Positions 40,793 through 48,856 of a stretch of DNA of 56,129 nt are shown piece by piece (the first letter of the stretch is position 1; the number at the start of each line of letters is the position of its first letter). The DNA is from Pontibacter sp. E15-1. GTDB lineage: Bacteria; Bacteroidota; Bacteroidia; Cytophagales; Hymenobacteraceae. The translations under genes and the position numbers were made by a program. The DNA lies in the NCBI RefSeq assembly GCF_022601975.1, contig NZ_JAKVIR010000036.1, forward strand, positions 1 to 56,129. The letters run 5' to 3'. Under the pieces are notes generated by a model. It worked only from the letters and a program-made list of their open reading frames with translations. It did not search any database and was not told the origin of the DNA.

Positions 40793-40996
40793 ATGAAAAT
40801 CGTCGTTCTTCTCTTCGCCTCTTTTTTTAGTTTCGGTCTCGCAGTGCAGGAAACTGTGCGTGTAGACGCACCAGCGCAGGAAACAATCAGCTACCGTGCT
40901 CCGTCAGAGGCAATGCCCGAGGAGCCTATGCTGCACGTACTGTTGGATACGCTAGAAGTTACCGTGACAGCCCCGGCGGCCGTAGCGCTTCAGTAA
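40793..40996 (+). CDS. Small secreted peptide, unknown
   Basis: A 67-aa protein with a signal peptide-like N-terminus (MKIVVLLFASFFSFGLAVQE) and a short acidic, Pro/Val/Thr-rich mature part (LHVLLDTLEVTVTAPAAVAL). No family is known. It is probably exported to the periplasm. The start ATG is in an AT-rich context typical of Bacteroidota translation starts, without a Shine-Dalgarno. The gene is followed by a convergent gene 10 nt away. Moderately sure that it is real because of the well-formed signal. Confidence 0.55.
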   Translation: MKIVVLLFASFFSFGLAVQETVRVDAPAQETISYRAPSEAMPEEPMLHVLLDTLEVTVTAPAAVALQ

Positions 40997-41006
40997 GAAG
41001 CTTGCC

Positions 41007-41447
41007 TCAACAATTGCAGGAAAGCAGCCAGTTTATGGCTGCTTTCTGGTCGTTGAAGTTTTCGATGTATAGGTTCGGTATCAGGCGCATGTATAAATCG
41101 CGGGCAGAGAGCCTGCTGAACATGTTGCTGGAGTATACGTGGGCCATCGCGCAAAGCCCGGCTTCAACAGCCTTGGGCAGCCACTCATACTGTAACCAGT
41201 CGTTTGCGTCTGTCCAATCGCCGGAAACTTCGGTCTTATCGTTCAGCAGCCGTGCCATGGGCGTTTTTTGCATCAGGGCAAGGTATATGTTTGCTGTGGT
41301 CACAACGTCTCCAGCGGTAATGTGCCCTATCCATTTGGCTTCTATATAGTTGGGTTGCTGGAGCAACGTCACGAACAAATCCCCCTCGGCATGGACGAGC
41401 TGCAAGGGAGCTGGCCAGGCAGCAATCAAATCTTCGTAATCAGTCAT
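41007..41447 (-). CDS. Hypothetical protein, STAS/SpoIIAA-like size and pattern
   Basis: About 146 aa from the ATG at 41445-41447 (MTDYEDLIAAWPAPLQLVHA); an ATG at 41459 adds four residues. It is soluble with alternating beta strands and helices (AEGDLFVTLLQQPNYIEAKW, then TTANIYLALMQKTPMARLLN and NLYIENFNDQKAAINWLLS), reminiscent of STAS-like regulators of Cytophagales, but no motif clinches it. The last codons contain a 12-bp inverted repeat (41019-41030 / 41036-41047) that could end transcription from the convergent side. Confidence 0.68.
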   Translation of the reverse strand: MTDYEDLIAAWPAPLQLVHAEGDLFVTLLQQPNYIEAKWIGHITAGDVVTTANIYLALMQKTPMARLLNDKTEVSGDWTDANDWLQYEWLPKAVEAGLCAMAHVYSSNMFSRLSARDLYMRLIPNLYIENFNDQKAAINWLLSCNC

Positions 41448-41533
41448 AACGAGTCCCATAAGCGCACTGTTTAGTGTAATGTAGGGGAGGTGTGATTAGT
41501 TAATAGCCAGAATGCATCTTAAACCGGCAAGCG

Positions 41534-41899
41534 CTAGCCTGCCGGCAGGCTCTGCTGCCTGATGCCAATGTACATGCCATCATCGCGGAACTCAATGGGG
41601 TGTTGCACAGCGTTTCGGGTGCGGTATTCACACTCACGGCCGCTTTCCAGGTCGAAGCGATAGCTGTGCCACGGACAGATCACCTCATTCAGGTAGTTGG
41701 TGGTGCCGCGGCTGAGTGAGTGGCCGAGGTGCGGACAGGCATCGTCCAGCGCGAAGAACCCCTTGGCTGTGTGCGCCAGGCAGATTGTACGGCCATCCAC
41801 TTCCAGGCGCAGAAGCTGCCGTAGCGCGACTTGGGCTTTCGCCTCCTGTTCGGAGGAGAAGATTTTGTGCCAGGTATAAAGTGCCGGAGATGCTGCCAT
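41534..41899 (-). CDS. Rieske-type [2Fe-2S] protein
   Basis: A 121-aa single-domain Rieske protein. Both cluster motifs are seen: C-x-H as DACPHLGHSLSRG (about residues 72-84) and C-x2-H as EVICPWHSYRFDLESG (about 92-107). RTICLAHTAKGFFALDDA before them is typical of small biphenyl-dioxygenase or NirD-type ferredoxins. It is cytoplasmic and should be an electron-transfer component, but no oxygenase or reductase lies near. It is 5 nt downstream of a lipoprotein gene on the same strand. Confidence 0.92.
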   Translation of the reverse strand: MAASPALYTWHKIFSSEQEAKAQVALRQLLRLEVDGRTICLAHTAKGFFALDDACPHLGHSLSRGTTNYLNEVICPWHSYRFDLESGRECEYRTRNAVQHPIEFRDDGMYIGIRQQSLPAG

Positions 41900-41904
41900 G
41901 TGCC

Positions 41905-42291
41905 TTAAAGTTCGTGTTCCACGCGTATGGCCTTGGCATAGCCCTGCACCGGCATCGACTCAAGCTTATTGCCGTCCAGCCACGCCTTAATCTCATGCCC
42001 CTCGCGCAACTGCTCGGGTTTCAGGGGCTTCCCGTTCATGTCCTCAATCTTCGTGTCCTCATCAATCCGGATGCTTGCGTCCGGGTAATCGCCTGTGAGG
42101 CCTTCTATGGCCTTGACCATAATCACGGCCTTTGCCGTGCTGTTTTTGGTGGCAGAGCGTTTGATGCTGCCGATATAACCGTGCACCTCAGGCAGTGTGT
42201 CGGGGATGCGCTTGGGCTCCTGGCTGCATCCGCTGAAGAGAAAGAGGCAGAGGAAAGGGAAGTAAAGAAGGATGAAGTGTTTTCTTCTCAC
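41905..42291 (-). CDS. Small lipoprotein, DUF3221-like
   Basis: A 128-aa lipoprotein (lipobox LFSGCSQE, Cys about 22). The mature part is an OB-like beta fold by pattern: VHGYIGSIKRSATKNSTAKA, MVKAIEGLTGDYPDASIRI, EDTKIEDMNGKPLKPEQL, REGHEIKAWLDG. Similar short lipoproteins are grouped as DUF3221. The role is unknown. First gene of a pair with the Rieske protein. Confidence 0.78.
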   Translation of the reverse strand: MRRKHFILLYFPFLCLFLFSGCSQEPKRIPDTLPEVHGYIGSIKRSATKNSTAKAVIMVKAIEGLTGDYPDASIRIDEDTKIEDMNGKPLKPEQLREGHEIKAWLDGNKLESMPVQGYAKAIRVEHEL

Positions 42292-42650
42292 AAATAGGTC
42301 TGTTAAGGGTCAGTAGTAAAAGTGTGTGTGTGATTGCGTTACATTTGGATTTGCTCCAACAAAGGATCCAGCTAGGCGCCTTCGAGGCAGCAAAGAGGCC
42401 AGCGAAATGGTTAGAGACGCGTGCTATGCCATTACCTGCGTCCATACCCAGTGCTTTTCGGCAGAGGCGGTATCCTTTTTAGCATACGGCATACGGCCTT
42501 TTACGGCTACGGTGTCTGCCTCAAACTGACACTTATACGAAGATTTTAATTTTGGGTAAAACTTTTCCGGTTTTTCCTGAAAATTTTGGGAGGTGGTTTC
42601 ATGCAGAACGGGCGGGGCTCTTTGATGCCTGCCTCGGTGTAATCGGCTGC

Positions 42651-42697
42651 CAAACAAAAATCCCTCTTGCTGCACACTGTCGGCAGCAAGAGGGATT
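42651..42697 (-). terminator. Terminator of the 42722-43423 gene
   Basis: A perfect 14-bp stem AATCCCTCTTGCTG / CAGCAAGAGGGATT with an 11-nt loop, followed on the minus strand by a T-run (from the AAAAA at 42656-42660). It lies 25 nt after the stop. The rest of the spacer 42292-42650 shows nothing I can support. Confidence 0.92.
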
Positions 42698-42721
42698 CGA
42701 TATGGTATGTGAAGGGCACTA

Positions 42722-43423
42722 TCAGGCCACGCGCAGGTATGAATCACCGAGCAACGCTTTCCGGATACGCACCTCCGACTCGTAGTGCGACAGGAAATCG
42801 CCGCGGCGGCAGTTCTGCGTTTGTGGCTCTTGCAGCAGCACCACTTTTGCGCGCTTACCTACTGTTATCACCCCAATGCGGCGGCGCTGGCAAACGTGCA
42901 GCAGATGCTGGGCCAGTTCGTTTCTGCGGAAAGTCAGGCTACTGACGGATATACCCAGCCACTGCTCGTCGGCGGGGGCATTTTTCAGGTCATCAAGCAA
43001 AACCTCTATTTTTTTCTGTAGCCGGATCTTTAGCAGGAAACTGTGCAGCACAAGTCCAGCGAAGGCAATGACCAAAGCCAGTGGCAAGGCGTAAAAAACG
43101 GACAGGTTAATGGCCTGAATGCCCACCCAGAGAGAACTCACCAGCAGGAAAGCCGCCGTGCCGAAGCGAAGCTTGCCAAGTCCATCGCTTTTGTAGCTGT
43201 TTAGTAGCGTAGCGATATCAGCAGAATTTCTGGTGCTGAGCGAGGCAATAAAAAGGCTTTTGTCCGGGTTCTCGAAAGAGAAAAGCCCATCTACCAAATG
43301 CCCTTGTTTTGTGCGTTCAGCCTGACCAGTCAGGATTTTTCTGGCTCCCATGTGGGTGGTATAATGGGAGCGAAGGAAGTCGAAGGCAAAGTCTTCTATC
43401 CGGGTTTCTTTGTTTTTTGGCAT
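42722..43423 (-). CDS. Two-helix membrane protein, unknown
   Basis: About 233 aa from the ATG at 43421-43423 (MPKNKETRIEDFAFDFLRSH). The cytoplasmic N-terminal half (about 1-85, TGQAERTKQGHLVDGLFSFE and SLFIASLSTRNSADIATLLN) resembles a restriction-endonuclease-like or DUF-type globular domain by pattern only. Two adjacent transmembrane helices follow (FGTAAFLLVSSLWVGIQAIN and FYALPLALVIAFAGLVLHSF, about residues 88-135). The C-terminal half is soluble and basic (LLHVCQRRRIGVITVGKRAK). No known family. Preceded by an AT-rich spacer. Confidence 0.7.
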   Translation of the reverse strand: MPKNKETRIEDFAFDFLRSHYTTHMGARKILTGQAERTKQGHLVDGLFSFENPDKSLFIASLSTRNSADIATLLNSYKSDGLGKLRFGTAAFLLVSSLWVGIQAINLSVFYALPLALVIAFAGLVLHSFLLKIRLQKKIEVLLDDLKNAPADEQWLGISVSSLTFRRNELAQHLLHVCQRRRIGVITVGKRAKVVLLQEPQTQNCRRGDFLSHYESEVRIRKALLGDSYLRVA

Positions 43424-43898
43424 AAATCGCAACTGTGTTTCAAAGGCTTACGGCGAAGGAACAAAAGCTTTGTCTTGCGTTCGCAACATGCAGCCAGCAC
43501 GCCTTATAATTTTTGTATTGTTTAAAAGGGAGATAGTGACATGCAACTACCAGGATATAAAAATGCTGACCAACAAACTTTTAGCAAACATATAGTATTC
43601 CTAATATAAAAGCAACCGAAATTTAAATTTTTTATAAGAAACGTTATTTATTCCAGTCTATTATCCGGCCATGCGGCTATACGCAATAAAGCCAGAAGCC
43701 GCCGGGCGATTTGCCCCGTATGGCAAAAATTGTTGTATGGCACCTTGTACTGTCTTTCTGGGTGGGTGGCGGGAATTGATTTTCCGTAGGTCCGGTTAAT
43801 TTAATAGCTTTACAGAACGGGCCGTGCTTTTGGGATGGCCCAAAGGGCATGTATGAAATTCCTCCTTTGGGAGTGAAGTTATACATGCCCCAGGATTA
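43424..43898. other. Spacer between divergent genes, with a -7-like element
   Basis: No coding sequence supported. TAGCTTTA at 43805-43812 differs from TAnnTTTG by one base and could start the deacetylase transcript near 43818. The middle part is AT-rich. A short inverted repeat GCCC(AAA)GGGC lies at about 43838-43848. Confidence 0.45.
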
Positions 43899-46469
43899 AT
43901 GTTCATCACGCGAAACTCCATGCAAAACCATTCTTCTCTCCGCGCCTGCCTGCCGCTGCTGCTGGCCTTCCTGCTGGCGGCACCCTTTGCCTGGGCGCAG
44001 GCGCCTGCCAAGCCATCGGCTGCAAAAGTGCTGCAGGACATCAAAAAGCTAAACGTGCTGGGGTCGGTGCTGTACGTGGCCGCGCACCCCGACGACGAGA
44101 ACACGCGCCTGATTGCCTACTACAGCAACGAGGCCCTTTACAATACCGGTTACCTGGCCGTTACCCGTGGCGACGGAGGTCAGAACCTGATCGGGCCGGA
44201 GATACGCGAGGGGCTGGGCCTCATCCGGACGCAGGAGCTGCTGCAGGCGCGCCGCACCGACGGCGGGCATCAGTTCTTCACCCGCGCCAACGACTTCGGC
44301 TACTCCAAGAACCCGGAAGAGACCTTCACCATCTGGGATAAGGAACAGGTGCTGGCCGACATGGTGTATGTGATCCGGAAGTTCAGGCCAGACGTGATGA
44401 TCACGCGCTTTCCGCCGGATGCCCGCGCCGGCCACGGCCACCACAGCGGCTCCGCCATCCTGGCGGCAGAGGCTTTTGACGCCGCCGCCGACCCAAAACG
44501 CTTCCCGGAGCAGCTCGAAGAGGTAGCCGTTTGGCAACCCAAACGCCTGCTGTGGAACACCGGGGTATGGTCTTTTGGCAGCCAGGCCGAGTTCGACAAA
44601 TATGTGAAGGAAATGCTGAAGGTGGACGTGGGGGGGTATAACCCGCTGCTGGGCAAGTCGTACGGTGAGATTGCCGCCGAGAGCCGCAGCATGCACAAGA
44701 GCCAGGGTTTCGGCTCGTCGGGCACGCGCGGCACCGCCATTGAGTACCTGCAGCACACCAAAGGCACCAGCGCAACCCAGAGCCCCTTCGAAGATATAAA
44801 TACCAGCTGGAGCCGCGTAAAAGGCGGCGAAAAAGTGGCCAAACTTATCCAAAAGGCAGTGGATACGTACAACCCGGCCGCGCCGGCCGCCGTGGTGCCC
44901 ACACTGCTGGCCGCCAGAAAAGAACTGGACAAATTGCCCGAGGGCTACTGGAAACGCGTGAAGCAGGAGGAGTTGCAGCAGGTGCTGCAGGAGGCCATGG
45001 GCCTGTACCTGGAGGTATCCGCAACCGACTGGGCCGCCACTCCCGGCGAGCCTGTCTTGCTTCACGTTGAAGCCATCAACCGTTCCGCGGTGCCTGTTTC
45101 GCTGGAGCGCATCCGCTACAGTTTTGCCACAGCAGATACTACCCTGAACCAGAAGCTCAGTAACAACGAGGGCTTTACCTATAGCGCGAAAGCCACCCTC
45201 CCGGTGCGTACGCCCTATACCCAACCTTATTGGCTGCGCAAGCCGGGCTCGCTGGGGATGTATGCCGTGGAAAGCCAGCAGGAGGTAGGGATGCCCGAAA
45301 ACGCTCCCGCCGCGCAGGCCACATTCATGCTGCAGGTGGCGGGGCAGCCCCTGGAAATTAAGGTGCCCATCGTGCACAAGCGCACAGACCCGGTAGAGGG
45401 AGAGGTATACAGGCCCTTTGTAGTAACGCCGCCCGTGTTTGTGAACATGACGGAGAGCGTGTATATGTTCGCCAACCATGAGCCCAAGCAGGTGCGGGTA
45501 TTGGTGAAGTCGGGGCGCGACGGTATAGCCGGAAGCGTGGCGCTGCAGCTGCCGAAAGGGTGGCGCGCAGATCCCGCCGCCGTGCCCGTGAACCTGGAAA
45601 GCAAGGGCGCAGAGCAGCAGGTGGCCTTTACGGTATACCCTCCCGAGGGCCAGCAGGAAGCCACGCTACAGGCAGTGGCCACCGTAGGCGGCAACAGGTA
45701 TACCCAGGGGCTCCGCGAGATCAGTTACAGCCATATTCCGGCGCAGGTCACTTTTCCGGACGCCACCGCCAAGATCGTGAAGCTTGACCTGCAGAAGAAA
45801 GGGCAGAACATCGGCTACGTGATGGGGGCCGGGGATGAGATTCCGGCCAGCCTGCAGCAGATTGGCTACAAAGTGACGCTGCTGCACGAGGAGGATATGC
45901 GCCCGGCCAGCCTTAAGCAGTACGATGCCATCATACTGGGCGTGAGGGCCTACAACACCGTCGACCGCCTGAAGTTCTACCAGCCCGCCCTGCTGGCGTA
46001 TGTGCAGAACGGCGGAAACCTGATCGTGCAGTACAACACCAACCACAATCTCGTTATCCCGAACATCGCCCCATACCCCCTCCAACTCTCCCGCGACCGC
46101 GTGGCCGTGGAGGATGCCGATGTGCGAATATTGCAGCCCAACCATCCGGTGCTCAACTTCCCCAACAAGATCACGCAAAAGGATTTTGAGGGATGGGTGC
46201 AGGAGCGGGGGCTCTACTTCCCGAGCGAGTGGGGCAAAGAGTATCAGGCGATTCTCTCTTCGAACGACCCCGGCGAGCCGGCCCGCGACGGAGGCCTGCT
46301 GATCGCGCCGTATGGCAAGGGAAATTACATTTATACCGGCTACTCTTGGTTTAGGGAGCTCCCGGCGGGCGTGCCGGGCGCCTACCGCCTGTTCGCCAAC
46401 CTGATATCGCTGGGGCAGAACAGACCGGGCGGCGCGTCCTCCACCACCAACGGAGCCAGTCAGAAATAA
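43899..46469 (+). CDS. Secreted PIG-L/LmbE deacetylase with C-terminal GATase-like part
   Basis: An 856-aa protein; the ATG at 43920 (MQNHSSLRACLPLLLAFLLA) is an alternative start. A signal peptide ends in FAWAQAP. The zinc deacetylase domain (about 40-330) carries VAAHPDDENTRLIAYYS (HPDDE), GDGGQNLIGPEIREGL, and RAGHGHHSGSAILA with the third metal His. The middle is beta-rich, and the end (about 620-850) has the class-I amidotransferase-like phrase LKQYDAIILGVRAYNT and NGGNLIVQYNTNHN without a clear catalytic Cys. It likely removes acetyl groups from an amino-sugar or amide outside the cytoplasm. It leads a unit with the 48-aa protein and the SSF symporter. Confidence 0.93.
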   Translation: MFITRNSMQNHSSLRACLPLLLAFLLAAPFAWAQAPAKPSAAKVLQDIKKLNVLGSVLYVAAHPDDENTRLIAYYSNEALYNTGYLAVTRGDGGQNLIGPEIREGLGLIRTQELLQARRTDGGHQFFTRANDFGYSKNPEETFTIWDKEQVLADMVYVIRKFRPDVMITRFPPDARAGHGHHSGSAILAAEAFDAAADPKRFPEQLEEVAVWQPKRLLWNTGVWSFGSQAEFDKYVKEMLKVDVGGYNPLLGKSYGEIAAESRSMHKSQGFGSSGTRGTAIEYLQHTKGTSATQSPFEDINTSWSRVKGGEKVAKLIQKAVDTYNPAAPAAVVPTLLAARKELDKLPEGYWKRVKQEELQQVLQEAMGLYLEVSATDWAATPGEPVLLHVEAINRSAVPVSLERIRYSFATADTTLNQKLSNNEGFTYSAKATLPVRTPYTQPYWLRKPGSLGMYAVESQQEVGMPENAPAAQATFMLQVAGQPLEIKVPIVHKRTDPVEGEVYRPFVVTPPVFVNMTESVYMFANHEPKQVRVLVKSGRDGIAGSVALQLPKGWRADPAAVPVNLESKGAEQQVAFTVYPPEGQQEATLQAVATVGGNRYTQGLREISYSHIPAQVTFPDATAKIVKLDLQKKGQNIGYVMGAGDEIPASLQQIGYKVTLLHEEDMRPASLKQYDAIILGVRAYNTVDRLKFYQPALLAYVQNGGNLIVQYNTNHNLVIPNIAPYPLQLSRDRVAVEDADVRILQPNHPVLNFPNKITQKDFEGWVQERGLYFPSEWGKEYQAILSSNDPGEPARDGGLLIAPYGKGNYIYTGYSWFRELPAGVPGAYRLFANLISLGQNRPGGASSTTNGASQK

Positions 46470-46532
46470 AGAAAAGATAACGATACCGCCAGCCTCCGTT
46501 GCATCGGCGATACCCAAAAAAATAAACCACTG

Positions 46533-46679
46533 ATGCCAGATATAAATCCGCACGAGAGAGAGAAACCGCTAGAAAAGCCCCCGTTCTTTAAGCATTGGTC
46601 TGGCATGTACTGGCTGGTGCTCGGCAACCTGGTTTTCCTGATTCTGCTGTTTTATACCCTCACCAAAATCTACGCATGA
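46533..46679 (+). CDS. 48-aa single-helix protein coupled to an SSF symporter
   Basis: A short gene (48 aa) with a polar Pro/Glu/Lys-rich N-terminus (PDINPHEREKPLEKPPFFKH) and one hydrophobic helix (MYWLVLGNLVFLILLFYTLT). Its stop overlaps the symporter start (ATGA at 46676-46679), a strong sign that the two are made together. Tiny membrane partners of SSF symporters are known (YjcH with ActP, YhdT with PanF, DUF3311- and DUF4212-type proteins), so it is probably an accessory or stabilising subunit. It is too small to be detected by usual length cut-offs. No sequence match is recalled. Confidence 0.75.
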   Translation: MPDINPHEREKPLEKPPFFKHWSGMYWLVLGNLVFLILLFYTLTKIYA

Positions 46680-48382
46680 AGGCACTGGACTGGGTGGTGC
46701 TGCTCGGCACGCTAGGGTTTATCGTGAGCTATGGGGTATGGAAAACGCGCGGCAGCCGCGACATTGAGGCGTACCTGAAAGGCGACAACAGCATGAAGTG
46801 GTGGTCTATCGGCCTCTCGGTGATGGCCACGCAGGCCAGCGCCATCACGTTCCTGTCCACGCCAGGGCAGGCCTACGAAGACGGGATGCGCTTTGTGCAG
46901 TTCTACTTCGGGCTCCCCATCGCCATGGTCATCATCTCGATCACGGTTATACCCATTTTTTACCGGCTGAACGTGTTTACGGCCTACGAGTTTCTGGAGA
47001 GCCGCTTCGACCTGAAAACCCGCTCGCTGGCGGCGCTGCTTTTTCTAGTGCAGCGCGGCCTGGCGGCAGGCATCACCATCTACGCGCCCGCCATCATCCT
47101 CTCGACCATGCTGGGCTGGAGCCTGAACGTGACGATCCTGATCATCGGGGTGCTGGTGGTGATTTATACCGTTTCGGGCGGCACCAGGGCGGTGAGCGTG
47201 ACGCAGAAACAGCAGATGGCCGTGATGATGGGCGGCATGCTGGTGGCGGGCTATATGGTGGTGCAGTACCTGCCCGAGCGCGTCAGCTTTGGCGATGCCG
47301 TGGCCGTGGCCGGCAAGATGGGCAAGATGAACGTGGTGGACTTTTCCTTCGACTGGGACGACCGCTACAACTTCTGGTCGGGTATAACGGGCGGCCTCTT
47401 TCTGGCGCTCTCCTACTTCGGCACCGACCAAAGCCAGGTGGCCCGCTACATCGGCGGCAAGTCGGTGGCAGAGAGCCGGTTGGGACTGATCTTCAATGGC
47501 CTGCTCAAGATTCCGATGCAGTTCCTGATTCTGTTTATCGGGGTGATGGTGTTCGTTTTTTACCAGTTTAACCAGCCGCCGGTTTTCTTTAACGAGGCGG
47601 CCAAAGCCAGGGTATACGCCACGCCCTATGCCGATAACCTGCGCGCTCTGGAAACCCAATACGCAGGGGTGTTTGCGGAGAAGCAGGAGGCGGTGCAGGG
47701 ACTCGTGACAGCGCTTCGGACAGAGGACGAAGGGGCCATTGCCACAGCCCAGCAACAGGTGGATGCCCTGACCGCCAACGCCAGATCCGTGCGCGACGAG
47801 GCCAAGCAAGTCATCAAACAGGCAACCCCGAAAGCCGAGCTGAAAGACACCGACTATGTTTTCATCTCCTTTGTGATGAAGTACCTGCCCACCGGTTTGG
47901 TGGGGCTTTTGCTGGCCGTTATCTTCTCTGCGGCCATGTCGTCGTCGGCCTCTGAGCTAAACGCGCTGGCGTCCACCACCGTGGTAGACATTTACAAGCG
48001 CTCTGTGAGACAGGAGGGCTCGGGGCGGCACTATGTAATGGCCTCGAAGCTGTTTACGGTGGGCTGGGGTGCCATTGCGATCACTTTTGCCATGTTCGCC
48101 TCGCTACTCGACAACCTGATTGAGGCTGTCAACATCATCGGCTCCATCTTCTACGGCACCATTCTGGGCATTTTTCTGGTGGCCTTCTACTTCCGCTACA
48201 TCCGGGGCAACGCCGTGTTTGTGGCCGCGGTGCTGGCCGAGCTGGTGGTGCTTTACTGCTACTATTTCAGCGATATCGCTTTCCTTTGGTTCAACGTGAT
48301 CGGTTGCGTCTGCGTGATCTTGTTCGGGTTTATCCTGCAGGCCCTGTTCGGGAAACCAGGGGAGCAAGAGGGGACAGCGTAG
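46676..48382 (+). CDS. SSF-family sodium:solute symporter with helical insertion
   Basis: A 568-aa symporter; the ATG at 46676 (MKALDWVVLLGTLGFIVSYG) is chosen because it overlaps the 48-aa gene, whereas a longer frame from 46595 runs through that gene. About 13 hydrophobic segments are seen. SSF hallmarks are SVMATQASAITFLSTPGQAY, LFLALSYFGTDQSQVARYIG and FSAAMSSSASELNALASTTV. Between the segments near residues 300 and 400 an extra charged helical insertion occurs (LRALETQYAGVFAEKQEAVQ through VRDEAKQVIKQATP, DNA about 47594-47860). Na+-coupled uptake of an organic solute, possibly an amino-sugar product of the deacetylase; the substrate is inferred. Confidence 0.93.
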   Translation: MKALDWVVLLGTLGFIVSYGVWKTRGSRDIEAYLKGDNSMKWWSIGLSVMATQASAITFLSTPGQAYEDGMRFVQFYFGLPIAMVIISITVIPIFYRLNVFTAYEFLESRFDLKTRSLAALLFLVQRGLAAGITIYAPAIILSTMLGWSLNVTILIIGVLVVIYTVSGGTRAVSVTQKQQMAVMMGGMLVAGYMVVQYLPERVSFGDAVAVAGKMGKMNVVDFSFDWDDRYNFWSGITGGLFLALSYFGTDQSQVARYIGGKSVAESRLGLIFNGLLKIPMQFLILFIGVMVFVFYQFNQPPVFFNEAAKARVYATPYADNLRALETQYAGVFAEKQEAVQGLVTALRTEDEGAIATAQQQVDALTANARSVRDEAKQVIKQATPKAELKDTDYVFISFVMKYLPTGLVGLLLAVIFSAAMSSSASELNALASTTVVDIYKRSVRQEGSGRHYVMASKLFTVGWGAIAITFAMFASLLDNLIEAVNIIGSIFYGTILGIFLVAFYFRYIRGNAVFVAAVLAELVVLYCYYFSDIAFLWFNVIGCVCVILFGFILQALFGKPGEQEGTA

Positions 48383-48393
48383 CCCGCCCTTCG

Positions 48394-48819
48394 TTAGCGG
48401 TGCGCTTTCTTGGGGATTTGGTTGCAGGGCCCTTCGTAGCGTATGAAGATGTTGATCCAAAGCACTCTGGACAGCCTGAAAATGACAGGCAGCAAGCCGA
48501 CAACCACCACTGCCACCACACCCATCATCATCGCCATGGTGACTTCATCCACGAACTGGTATAGCACAAACAGGGCAATCAGAAAAATGGCCACGTTAAA
48601 GGCGAAGCTCACGTACATCGCCCCGTAATAATAGCCCGGCTCCGGCTCAAACGTCTGTCCGCAACAGGGGCAATGGGGATGCATGTCTGCAAACTTGGTG
48701 CTGTATAACGTGCCTTTCGGGAACATGTCGCCTTCGCGGCAACGGGGGCATTTAACGGCCATAATACCATATAACAGAGATTTTCGCTGGCTCATGTCTT
48801 TATCTGTAGGTTGTTTCAA
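48394..48819 (-). CDS. DUF983 zinc-ribbon membrane protein
   Basis: A 141-aa DUF983 protein; an ATG at 48795 (MSQRKSLLYGIM) is an alternative start. Two Cys pairs form a zinc ribbon (VKCPRCREGDMFP and HCPCCGQTFEPEPGYYYGAM), followed by two transmembrane helices (NVAIFLIALFVLYQFV and MMMGVVAVVVVGLLPVIFRL). The family is widespread, with no agreed function; some members lie near cytochrome oxidase genes, which is not so here. Convergent with the SSF gene, 12 nt apart. Confidence 0.9.
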   Translation of the reverse strand: MKQPTDKDMSQRKSLLYGIMAVKCPRCREGDMFPKGTLYSTKFADMHPHCPCCGQTFEPEPGYYYGAMYVSFAFNVAIFLIALFVLYQFVDEVTMAMMMGVVAVVVVGLLPVIFRLSRVLWINIFIRYEGPCNQIPKKAHR

Positions 48820-48856
48820 TTGCTTCGGATAATCAGCATGTCCTGTGTCTTAAACG

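Noticed and set aside
44049..45479. 476-aa open frame antisense to the PIG-L deacetylase
   Set aside because: A shadow frame caused by high GC in the third codon position of the real gene; His/Gly/Val-rich with no domain.
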